In this document: one piece after another, positions 13,440-20,017 of the stretch
How positions within the stretch are numbered: the stretch's first letter is position 1
How the letters are laid out: each line of letters begins with the position of its first letter
Program-made: the position numbers and the translations under genes
DNA from: JAPXRI01 sp033813635
Lineage (GTDB): Bacteria > Bacillota > Clostridia > Oscillospirales > QAMX01
Assembly (NCBI GenBank): GCA_033813635.1
Contig: JAPXRI010000041.1
Span: 1-24,174 of the forward strand
Direction of reading: 5' to 3'
Length of the DNA stretch: 24,174 nt
Notes under the pieces: generated by a model
What the model saw: the letters and a program-made list of their open reading frames with translations, nothing else
The model's database searches: none
What the model was told of the DNA's origin: nothing

Positions 13440-14618
13440 CTACATCCCCTTTTTCCCCAATCCGTTTACAAATTTCTCTATCTTTTCAAGCGCGGCGGTT
13501 ATCTTCTGCACCGAATAGGCGTAGGAGCAGCGGATAAAGCCCTCCCCGCTGGCGCCGAACGCGTCGCCCGGCACCACCGCCACGTTTTGCTCGTACAAAA
13601 GCCTGGTGCAGAACTCCTCGCTGGTCATGCCGGTGCCGCGGATGTCCGGAAAAGCGTAAAACGCGCCCCGCGGCTCAAAGCACGGGAGCCCCATTTTCCG
13701 AAAGCCGTCCGTGATTACCCGCCTGCGCCTGTCGTACTCCTCGCGCATCTCGGCTATGTCGTCGTCCCCGGTGTTCAGCGCTTCCGCGGCGGCGTACTGA
13801 CTCATAATCGGCGCGCACATGATCGCGTACTGGTGAACCTTTGTCATAGGCTTGATCGCCCACTCCGGCGCCAGCGCGTAGCCTATCCTCCAGCCGGTCA
13901 TCGCGTGGCTTTTCGAAAGCCCGGAGACGATCACCGTTCTCTCCCGCATCCCGGGCAGCGAGGCTATAGAGACGTGCCCGTCCTCGCCGTATGTGAGCTC
14001 CGCGTAGATCTCGTCGGACAGCACGATCAGGTCCTTTTCCCTCGCTATCTCCGCGATCGGCTCCAAATCCTTATACCCCATCACCGCCCCGGTGGGGTTG
14101 TTCGGGAACGGCAGCACCAGTATCTTGGTCTTATCCGTTATTTTCGAGAGCAGTCTTTCGGGGTTCACCCTGAACTCGTCCTCGGCGAGGGTCTCCAGCG
14201 CCACGGGGACGCCGCCCGCAAGCCTTGTTATCGGGTCGTAGCAGACAAACGACGGCTCGGGTATGATCACCTCGTCCCCCGGGTTTACAAACGCCCTTAC
14301 GCACAGGTCGATGGCCTCGCTGCCGCCCACCGTAATCAGCGTCTCCTTCGGGTCGTAATCAAGGCCGAAGCGCCTTTTCACATAGTCCGCCACCGCCTGC
14401 CGCAGCTCCGGAAGGCCCGAGTTCGGCGTGTACATCGTATATCCCTTTTCGAGGGAGTATATGCCCGCGTCCCTGATATGCCACGGCGTCACAAAATCCG
14501 GCTCGCCGATACCGAGGGAAATCACGTTTTCACGGGTGTATGCAAGGTCAAAAAATCTGCGTATGCCGGATGGCTTCATCTCCGATACCGTTTTATTTAT
14601 TTTTTGCCGACCATCCAT
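13440..14618 (-). CDS. Class I/II pyridoxal-phosphate aminotransferase
   Basis: This 392-residue fold-type I aminotransferase transfers amino groups between amino acids and 2-oxo acids. The residues that hold the cofactor are present: Asn174 (PNNPTG), Asp202 and Tyr205 (SDEIY), Lys236 (SGLSKSHAMTGWR, the Schiff base) and the substrate-carboxylate Arg in the C-terminal FIRCSYA. It resembles the aspartate/aromatic (PatA/AspC-like) group found in Clostridia and Bacilli. The ATG at 14618 has GGAG 13 nt upstream, a long spacing; an internal ATG 13 codons on has no better site. It follows an Lrp/AsnC regulator gene by 30 nt, a common pairing suggesting control by an amino acid. Confidence 0.92.
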   Translation of the reverse strand: MDGRQKINKTVSEMKPSGIRRFFDLAYTRENVISLGIGEPDFVTPWHIRDAGIYSLEKGYTMYTPNSGLPELRQAVADYVKRRFGLDYDPKETLITVGGSEAIDLCVRAFVNPGDEVIIPEPSFVCYDPITRLAGGVPVALETLAEDEFRVNPERLLSKITDKTKILVLPFPNNPTGAVMGYKDLEPIAEIAREKDLIVLSDEIYAELTYGEDGHVSIASLPGMRERTVIVSGLSKSHAMTGWRIGYALAPEWAIKPMTKVHQYAIMCAPIMSQYAAAEALNTGDDDIAEMREEYDRRRRVITDGFRKMGLPCFEPRGAFYAFPDIRGTGMTSEEFCTRLLYEQNVAVVPGDAFGASGEGFIRCSYAYSVQKITAALEKIEKFVNGLGKKGM

Positions 14619-14648
14619 ATCCGAATTACAACTCCGTAAAATGTATTT

Positions 14649-15158
14649 TTATACAAGGGGCGTGCGCCTGTCGATATCCGGCTCCGACGCGAACACGACG
14701 CCCCTGTCCTTGTACTTTTTCAGGACGAAATGGGTCGCTGTCGCCGAGACGGACTCCATCACCGCGAGCTTCTGGGCCACGAACAGCGCCACCTCTTTGA
14801 GGGTTTTGCCCACCAGCATCACCATCAGGTCAAAGCCGCCGGACATCAGGTAAACGCTGTCCACCTCTTTATACTGGTATATCCTCGACGCGACGCGGTC
14901 AAAGCCCTCGCCCCGCTGCGGAACGACTCTGACCTCGATCAGCGCCGTCACAAGCTCCCTGTCGGTTTTCTCCCAGTCGATCACAGCGCCGTAGCCGAGA
15001 ATCGTTTTGTTCTTCTCAAGCTCGGACACCACCTCCGCCACCTCTTCCTCCGTGCTGCCGAGCATCGAGGCGAGCTGCGCGCAGGTAAGCTTTGCGTCCT
15101 TTTCAAGCAGCATCATCAGCTTGTCGGCATTGATTCCGCTTTTGCAGTCCTTATCCAT
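14649..15158 (-). CDS. Lrp/AsnC family transcriptional regulator
   Basis: This 169-residue protein has an N-terminal winged helix-turn-helix (about 10-58, LTCAQLASMLGSTEEEVAEVV), a linker strand (ILGYGAVIDW) and a C-terminal RAM/AsnC ligand-binding domain (about 70-150, with YLMSGGFDLMVMLVG). It probably binds an amino acid and controls the adjacent aminotransferase. I chose the ATG at 15158, which has AAAGGA 9 nt upstream; an in-frame GTG 6 codons earlier overlaps the stop region of the PHP gene. The gap to the PHP gene is 14 nt. Confidence 0.9.
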   Translation of the reverse strand: MDKDCKSGINADKLMMLLEKDAKLTCAQLASMLGSTEEEVAEVVSELEKNKTILGYGAVIDWEKTDRELVTALIEVRVVPQRGEGFDRVASRIYQYKEVDSVYLMSGGFDLMVMLVGKTLKEVALFVAQKLAVMESVSATATHFVLKKYKDRGVVFASEPDIDRRTPLV

Positions 15159-15172
15159 ACTCACTGTTCCTT

Positions 15173-16000
15173 TCACGATATTTTTACCGGAACGGGCTTG
15201 CGCCCCTCGAAATAGGCGAAATATTTAGCCCCGCAGCTCTCCGCCAGCGCCACCGCCTCGCTTATCCCCACAAGCAGCTGCGAAGCCGCGTGGGCGTCGC
15301 TGCCGAAGGTGAAGAGCTCTCCGCCCAGCTCGAGAAAATCCCTGATGATAAAGCTCTCGAGGGTGATCCGCTTCTGCTTTTTCCGGACGCCGGCGCCGTT
15401 AATCTCCAGCGCGGCGCCCCTCTGGGCGCAGAGCTTTAAAATCTCCCTGATCTTCTCCCTAAACCGCATAAGGGACCCGTCGAAGCCGTTTATGCAGGGG
15501 ATATACCTTACCGGGTAGTCGATATGCCCCAGCACGTCAAAGCACCCGAGCTTCGCCATGCCGTATGCCATGTCGTAATAACGGTTAATCGCATCGACCG
15601 GGCTTTCCTTCGTATAGTCCAAGTAACACGGGTCGACGTCGCCGTCGAGCACGTGTACGGATCCCAGCACCACGTCGAAGCTCTGCCTATGTAGCAGTTC
15701 GAGGCACGGCTCCGGATTTAAATTCGGCTCCCCTAGCTCGATTCCGTACAGCAGCTTGATTTTTCCCTTAAACGACTCTTTTGCCCGGAAGAAATCCTCC
15801 CGTCTCTTTTCTTCGTCGTAGGTCGCCACGGTCAGGTCCAAGCCCCAGAAGTTAGGAAAGGGCATCGTCGACATCGCGTCGCAGTGCTCCGTGACCGCGA
15901 GCACGTCAATCCCCATCGAAACCGCCCTCTCCGCGAGGGTGTAAACGCTGTCAAATCCGTCGGGCGAGGCCGTTGAATGGCTGTGTAGATCGATAAGCAT
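15173..16000 (-). CDS. PHP-domain phosphoesterase, histidinol-phosphatase (HisK)-like
   Basis: This 275-residue PHP-fold metal-dependent phosphoesterase has an N-terminal DLHSHS metal motif with DG, then VTEHCD, a YGIELGEPN strand, LGSVHV, LGHIDYP and a C-terminal TFGSDAH. These are the features of the HisJ/HisK histidinol-phosphatase branch, although no other histidine genes are nearby, so another phosphorylated substrate is possible. I chose the ATG at 16000, where the PHP motif follows at once; a longer in-frame GTG form (16102) would add 34 residues without domain character. The ribosome site is weak (AACGGA). It is the first gene of the operon read from the promoter at 16130-16158. Confidence 0.85.
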   Translation of the reverse strand: MLIDLHSHSTASPDGFDSVYTLAERAVSMGIDVLAVTEHCDAMSTMPFPNFWGLDLTVATYDEEKRREDFFRAKESFKGKIKLLYGIELGEPNLNPEPCLELLHRQSFDVVLGSVHVLDGDVDPCYLDYTKESPVDAINRYYDMAYGMAKLGCFDVLGHIDYPVRYIPCINGFDGSLMRFREKIREILKLCAQRGAALEINGAGVRKKQKRITLESFIIRDFLELGGELFTFGSDAHAASQLLVGISEAVALAESCGAKYFAYFEGRKPVPVKIS

Positions 16001-16129
16001 AGTAAAAATCCGTTTCGTATCAACCGGCGGCTGAAACCAAGCGGAAAGCCCAGCGGCGTATGCCGCTATGGCATAGCTTTTCGCCGATAAATGTATTTTC
16101 ACGCAATCCGCCGTTTATATTTTCATTAA

Positions 16130-16158
16130 AGTATAACACAACTCAGCCCGATTGGCAA
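16130..16158 (-). promoter_or_regulatory. Sigma-A promoter of the PHP-Lrp-aminotransferase-DUF362-ispE operon
   Basis: On the minus strand TTGCCA (16153-16158) and TATACT (16130-16135) are 17 nt apart. The start near 16123 leaves a leader of about 120 nt before the PHP gene. The leader contains a hairpin (AGCGGC, 16052-16057, with GCCGCT, 16062-16067) and related repeats of GCCATAGCGGC character. No riboswitch class is recognised. The rest of the 312-nt gap up to 16312 holds the terminator at 16247-16277 and nothing else I can identify. Confidence 0.75.
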
Positions 16159-16246
16159 TGATAACCTGTTTTTCGCGCTTAAATAAGAAAATCCCGGGCT
16201 GCAATTAAAGCAAATCACCCACCGCTGATTCGAAGGGCTTACATTA

Positions 16247-16277
16247 AGAAAGCCGCGGCGAGTTTTCTCGCCGCGGC
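16247..16277 (-). terminator. Terminator of the DUF4352 lipoprotein gene
   Basis: A perfect 11-bp GC stem (16252-16262 with 16267-16277) with a 4-nt loop is followed on the minus strand by TTTCTT. It lies 36 nt after the stop of the lipoprotein gene. Confidence 0.8.
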
Positions 16278-16312
16278 CGCTTATTATCCGTTCTTCAAAT
16301 CCGTGGGCCGTT

Positions 16313-16915
16313 TTAACCCTTTGCGCCGCTGTTTTTGGCAGAAAAGACCATCGCGTTCTTGCTCATCATGTCCGGCGTAAAATGTATCTCCAGCTTTTTC
16401 CAGTTCTCCGGCACCTCGTAGCCGACCGCTCCCCTGAGCGTCTCTCCCGGAAGAATTGTGCCGTCCACCGTCCCCTCCCCGTAGGCGACGCCGGCCATCA
16501 GGCTCAAATCCCGTTTTTCTCCGTCTATATAGGTGCAAAAGCTTAAAATCGAGCTCACGCTGATCTCTTCCTGCCCGCCGTTTTCTATTTCAAACTCGCA
16601 TATCAGATAGACATACCCGTTTTTCGGCTTCCAGTAATCGTTCCCGCCGCTCATCGTCACCGACAGAAGCGTAGCCCTGACGTTGTCCTGCTCCGCCGTC
16701 TCGTTGATATTGTATACGCTTTTCTGCGTAACCTCCGTGCTGCTCTCGCCGGAGGCGAGGCTTGCGCCGGTTTGCTCTGTCGGGCCGATTTTAACGCACC
16801 CGGCCAGATACAGCGAAAAAAGAATAACCGTCAGACAGTAGCGAGCGGCGCTTTTCAGATAAAATCCGACATGCTGCGACATATTATTTTCCGAATTATT
16901 CCGTGTGTTTTCCAA
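16313..16915 (-). CDS. Lipoprotein with DUF4352-type domain
   Basis: This protein of about 200 residues has a basic, then hydrophobic N-terminus ending in a lipobox, LYLAGC (Cys40), so it should be lipid-anchored outside the membrane. After a Ser/Thr-rich linker a beta-rich domain (about 68-195) has the pattern of DUF4352 (YVYLICEFEIENGGQEEISVS, later LPGETLRGAVGYEVPE), an immunoprotective-fold domain common in Gram-positive lipoproteins. The start is probably TTG at 16915, with GGAGG 9 nt upstream; an ATG 11 codons later is the alternative and would give a more usual signal-peptide length. It has its own promoter and terminator, so it is monocistronic. Function is unknown. Confidence 0.78.
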   Translation of the reverse strand: MENTRNNSENNMSQHVGFYLKSAARYCLTVILFSLYLAGCVKIGPTEQTGASLASGESSTEVTQKSVYNINETAEQDNVRATLLSVTMSGGNDYWKPKNGYVYLICEFEIENGGQEEISVSSILSFCTYIDGEKRDLSLMAGVAYGEGTVDGTILPGETLRGAVGYEVPENWKKLEIHFTPDMMSKNAMVFSAKNSGAKG

Positions 16916-16938
16916 GCCCCTTTCCCTCCGATTTCACT

Positions 16939-16977
16939 ATTATATCACTATTATAACATGATTTTTGTCTGTGTCAA
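16939..16977 (-). promoter_or_regulatory. Promoter of the DUF4352 lipoprotein gene with duplicated -10 box
   Basis: On the minus strand a perfect TTGACA (16972-16977) and TATAAT (16950-16955) are 16 nt apart. The 11-mer TATAATAGTGA is then repeated in tandem, giving a second TATAAT at 16939-16944. Confidence 0.78.
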
Positions 16978-17009
16978 GTTTAGTCCAAAATATAATATTC
17001 CGCCTTTGA

Positions 17010-17041
17010 AAAAGAGCCGGTACCAAAAAGGTACGGCTCTT
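17010..17041 (-). terminator. Terminator of the rpsB-tsf operon
   Basis: A 12-bp stem (17012-17024 with 17030-17041) with one bulged G and a 5-nt loop is followed on the minus strand by TTTTC. It lies 52 nt downstream of the tsf stop. Confidence 0.8.
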
Positions 17042-17093
17042 CGATATCAACGTTGTGGACTCAGATTAGCGGTATTTCTAAAAAACCGCTCTG

Positions 17094-18020
17094 TTATTTG
17101 AGCATCTTTTCGACTTCGGCAGCGAAATCGTCTTCCTTCTTTTCAATGCCCTCGCCGCACTCGTAGCGCACGAAATCTGCGACCTTGATCGTTCCGCCCA
17201 GCTCCTTTTCAAGGTTCTTGATCTGGGCGGCGACGGTGATTTTCTGGTCGCGGATATAGGGCTGATCCACAAGGCAGACGGACTCGTAGAACTTGCCGAG
17301 CCTGCCTAAAACGATCTTCTCGGCGACAGCGGCGGGCTTGCCCTCGTTGATAACCTGCGCCTTGAGAACTTCCTTCTCCTGGGCGAGCCTCTCGGCGGGC
17401 ACCTGCTCCCTCGACACAAACTCGGGTCGGTTCGCGGCGACGCCCATGCAGACGTCCTTTCCGAAGGAGATAACCGCTTCGTTGTTCTCAAGCCCGTCCG
17501 ATACCTCGAGCTTTACAAACGTGCCGATCTTGCCGGCGAGATGGTGGTTGTAAACCACATATACCGCGTTTTTCTCCGCGGGGAATCGGACGAAACGGCG
17601 GATTTTGATGTTTTCGCCTATCGTCAGAATCTTGTTCTTCAGCTCCTGCCCGACCGTGACGTCGCTTCCGGGATAGGTCAGATTTTCCAGCGCCTCAACG
17701 TCCGCGGGCGCGTTTTTCGCGACCAAGTCCGCCAGATCCCTGACAAACGCGGTGAACTTGTCGCTCTTCGCGGCAAAGTCGGTCTCGCTGTTGACCTCGA
17801 TCATAACCGCCGTCCCGTTATCGTCGATGTAGGGCAGCACCATGCCTTCGGCGGCTATCCTGCCGGATTTTTTCTCCGCGGCGGCCTCTCCGCGCTCTCT
17901 CAGATAGAGTATGGCCTTCTCCATGTCCCCGCCGGTCTCCGTGAGCGCTTTTTTGCACTCCAGCATTCCGACGCCGGTTCTTTCACGCAGGGTTTTAATA
18001 TCGTTAGCCGTTATAGCCAT
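17094..18020 (-). CDS. tsf: Elongation factor Ts
   Basis: This 308-residue guanine-nucleotide exchange factor regenerates EF-Tu-GTP. The N-terminal UBA-like domain carries the signature RERTGVGMLECKKAL (13-27), followed by the core subdomains with EVNSETDFAAKS and TIGENIKIRRF. Length is that of full-size EF-Ts. It follows rpsB after only 17 nt with a GGAG site upstream, the standard bacterial rpsB-tsf pair, and is ended by the hairpin at 17010-17041. Confidence 0.97.
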   Translation of the reverse strand: MAITANDIKTLRERTGVGMLECKKALTETGGDMEKAILYLRERGEAAAEKKSGRIAAEGMVLPYIDDNGTAVMIEVNSETDFAAKSDKFTAFVRDLADLVAKNAPADVEALENLTYPGSDVTVGQELKNKILTIGENIKIRRFVRFPAEKNAVYVVYNHHLAGKIGTFVKLEVSDGLENNEAVISFGKDVCMGVAANRPEFVSREQVPAERLAQEKEVLKAQVINEGKPAAVAEKIVLGRLGKFYESVCLVDQPYIRDQKITVAAQIKNLEKELGGTIKVADFVRYECGEGIEKKEDDFAAEVEKMLK

Positions 18021-18037
18021 TGCATTTTCTCCTTTAC

Positions 18038-18820
18038 TTAAGCGTTCTCTTCCGTGGTTTCGGCTGCTTCAGCCTCGGGCTCATGATCTTCGGACCCGCC
18101 CTTGTTTTCGGCGTCCGCCTTTTCGGCGGTGAAGGATTCGCCCTGACGGCCCTCCAGCACCGCGTCCGCCATCGTCTGGCAGATCAGCTTGATCGCGCGG
18201 ATAGCGTCGTCATTGCCCGGAATGACAAAGTCGACCTCGTCGGGATCGCAGTTGGTATCGACGATCGCGACTATCGGGATGCCCAGCTTTCTCGCTTCGG
18301 ATATCGCAATTTTTTCTTTGCGCGGGTCGACGACAAATATCGCGCCCGGGAGTTTTTTCATTTCTTTAATGCCGCCGAGGTTCTTCTCGAGCTTCTCGAT
18401 TTCCCCACGGAGCTTTGTGACTTCCTTCTTTGGCAGCAGATCGAAGGTGCCGTCCGTCTCCATTGTCTGGAGCTGTACAAGCCTTACGATTCTGTTCTGG
18501 ATCGTTTTAAAGTTGGTGAGCATTCCGCCGAGCCAGCGGGCGTTGACATAGAACTGTTCCGCGCGCTCCGCCTCGGATTTAATAGCGTCCTGGGCCTGCT
18601 TTTTCGTGCCCACAAACAGGATGCTTTCGCCGCTGGCCGCGATGTCGCGGACAAAATAATAGGCCTCGTCAAGCTTCTTTACGGTTTTTTGCAGGTCTAT
18701 GATGTAGATACCGTTGCGTTCCGTAAAGATGTAACGGGACATTTTGGGGTTCCAGCGGCGGGTGTGGTGGCCGAAATGGACGCCCGCTTCGAGCAGGTTT
18801 TTCATCGATACAACTGACAT
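18038..18820 (-). CDS. rpsB: 30S ribosomal protein S2
   Basis: This 260-residue small-subunit protein begins with the S2 signature (MKNLLEAGVHFGHHTRRWNPKM). It contains RWLGGMLTNFKTI and VDPRKEKIAISEARKLGIPIVAIVDTNCDPD, ending in an acidic tail (about 235-260). The ATG at 18820 is preceded by GGAGG at 7 nt; an upstream in-frame ATG at 18871 would add 17 residues lacking S2 character. It is the first gene of rpsB-tsf, with its promoter at 18940-18968. Confidence 0.97.
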   Translation of the reverse strand: MSVVSMKNLLEAGVHFGHHTRRWNPKMSRYIFTERNGIYIIDLQKTVKKLDEAYYFVRDIAASGESILFVGTKKQAQDAIKSEAERAEQFYVNARWLGGMLTNFKTIQNRIVRLVQLQTMETDGTFDLLPKKEVTKLRGEIEKLEKNLGGIKEMKKLPGAIFVVDPRKEKIAISEARKLGIPIVAIVDTNCDPDEVDFVIPGNDDAIRAIKLICQTMADAVLEGRQGESFTAEKADAENKGGSEDHEPEAEAAETTEENA

Positions 18821-18889
18821 TTTTCTTCCTCCGTTATTGTTTTTCCTCCATGCGTTCCGTCCCCGGAACAAACCGTTTTTTTCGGCACA

Positions 18890-18907
18890 TTATTCCAAGT
18901 GGCGCAT
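18890..18907 (-). other. Five-codon ORF in the rpsB leader
   Basis: ATG CGC CAC TTG GAA TAA (MRHLE) follows AAAGAGGGA by about 9 nt in the leader of rpsB. Flanking CCAAG and CTTGG segments could fold the leader, and a GTTCC/GGAAC hairpin follows near 18860-18875. It may be part of S2 autoregulation or chance. Confidence 0.25.
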
Positions 18908-18939
18908 GTGTGTATTCCCTCTTTGAGGTAACCTTGGAT

Positions 18940-18968
18940 ATTTTATCACAGAGAAATCGCTTTTGCAA
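18940..18968 (-). promoter_or_regulatory. Sigma-A promoter of rpsB-tsf
   Basis: On the minus strand TTGCAA (18963-18968) and TAAAAT (18940-18945) are 17 nt apart. The start near 18933 leaves a leader of about 113 nt, long enough for a regulatory fold. Confidence 0.8.
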
Positions 18969-18998
18969 GTGTTATTTTATATTCTGTGCAATTTCACG

Positions 18999-19027
18999 TT
19001 GATTTTTCCATATAATAATGCTACAAT
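18999..19027 (+). promoter_or_regulatory. Sigma-A promoter of the DUF1858-trmK-rqcH-GNAT operon
   Basis: TTGATT (18999-19004) and TACAAT (19022-19027) are separated by 17 nt, with the start expected near 19034 and a leader of about 50 nt. It is back to back with the rpsB promoter, 30 nt away. Confidence 0.72.
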
Positions 19028-19084
19028 GAAATATCGTCATGGAATCAAAGACCATGCATCACCTATTCACAGGAGGATTCAACT

Positions 19085-19297
19085 ATGGTTATAACAAAAG
19101 ACACTCTGATCGGCGACGCGCTTGAGTATGACGTCGACCTCGCCCCGTTTTTCTTTGAAATCGGAATGCACTGCCTCGGCTGCCCGGCGTCGCGCATGGA
19201 GTCGATCGAACAGGCCTGCGCCGTCCACGATACCGACTGCGACGCGCTGCTGAAAAAGCTCAACGATTTTCTCGCCTCGAAGAACGGCAATAAATAG
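19085..19297 (+). CDS. DUF1858 redox-disulfide domain protein
   Basis: This 70-residue protein consists of one DUF1858 domain, the "hybrid cluster protein-associated redox disulfide" domain. It starts with ITKDTLIGDALEYDVDLAPFF and carries the CLGC motif (about 31-34, MHCLGCPAS) typical of the family, plus two more cysteines further on. The paired cysteines suggest a thiol redox or metal role, but no function is established. AGGAGG lies 8 nt before the ATG. It is the first gene of the operon, only 6 nt before trmK. Domains of this family are often linked to Hcp, and hcp lies about 12 kb away here, on the other strand. Confidence 0.88.
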   Translation: MVITKDTLIGDALEYDVDLAPFFFEIGMHCLGCPASRMESIEQACAVHDTDCDALLKKLNDFLASKNGNK

Positions 19298-19303
19298 ACG
19301 AAC

Positions 19304-19996
19304 TTGAAAATCAGCTTGTCCGATAGGCTGAGAGCCGCGGCGGAGCTTGTGTCAAAGTGCGATACGCTCGCCGACATAGGCACCGACCACGGCTTGCTGC
19401 CCGCCTTCCTGCTGCAAAACGGGACGGTCTCGCATGTAATCTGCACCGATATCCACTACGCTCCGCTCGAAAAAGCCCGCGCTCTTTTCAGGACCTCGGG
19501 CTTTTGCTTGCGCGCCGATTTTCGCCTCGGCGACGGGCTCGACGTGATAGATCCCTATGAGGCCGATACCGTCGTTATCGCGGGCATGGGCGGCGAGACT
19601 ATCGCCGATATCCTCTCCCGCGGGAGCGTCCCGAATGACGGGCGCGTTTTCATACTCCAGCCGATGACCAAGACGGAGAGGCTTCGGAAATACCTCGCCG
19701 AAAACGGCTTCGCCGTCGAGGACTGGCGCTTATGCCGCGATAAGCGGAAAATCTGCGAGTGCCTGCGGGTGGTGAAGGTCTCACCCGAGAACGGGCTCGC
19801 CGTTGAGAGCGATCCGCTCTACTACTTTATCGGCCGCAGAACACCCCAGACCGAGGCGCTCTACCCCGAATACATATCGCAGCTCATCGGAAAAACCGAA
19901 AAAAATCTTAAAGGCCTGCGCTCCGCCAAATGCGAAGACGCTGAGGCCGTCGCCGGGCTTGAAGCTCTATGCGAAAAGCTGAAGGCGCTTTTATGA
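19304..19996 (+). CDS. trmK: tRNA (adenine(22)-N1)-methyltransferase
   Basis: This 230-residue class I SAM-dependent methyltransferase makes m1A22 in tRNA. The SAM loop is LADIGTDHGLLP (24-35), with CTDIHYAPLEKA after it. The IAGMGGETI motif (92-100) and ILQPMTKTERLRKYL are diagnostic of the TrmK/YqfN family. The start is most likely TTG at 19304, which gives the family's usual N-terminus (MKISLSDRLRAAAELV). No strong ribosome site precedes it, but it begins 6 nt after the DUF1858 stop, so translational coupling is likely. It is followed by rqcH after 21 nt. Confidence 0.92.
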   Translation: MKISLSDRLRAAAELVSKCDTLADIGTDHGLLPAFLLQNGTVSHVICTDIHYAPLEKARALFRTSGFCLRADFRLGDGLDVIDPYEADTVVIAGMGGETIADILSRGSVPNDGRVFILQPMTKTERLRKYLAENGFAVEDWRLCRDKRKICECLRVVKVSPENGLAVESDPLYYFIGRRTPQTEALYPEYISQLIGKTEKNLKGLRSAKCEDAEAVAGLEALCEKLKALL

Positions 19997-20017
19997 CCAT
20001 GTTTCCCGGAGGAATTT

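Noticed and set aside
13212..14639. A 475-codon open frame on the plus strand opposite the aminotransferase and DUF362 genes
   Set aside because: It spans the antisense of two well-recognised genes and their gap. The translation is rich in Arg, His and Val with no recognisable domain, typical of a shadow frame.
16001..16102. A 34-residue N-terminal extension of the PHP protein from a GTG start
   Set aside because: The extension has no PHP character, and the domain begins exactly at the ATG at 16000. The upstream sequence looks like leader RNA with a hairpin.
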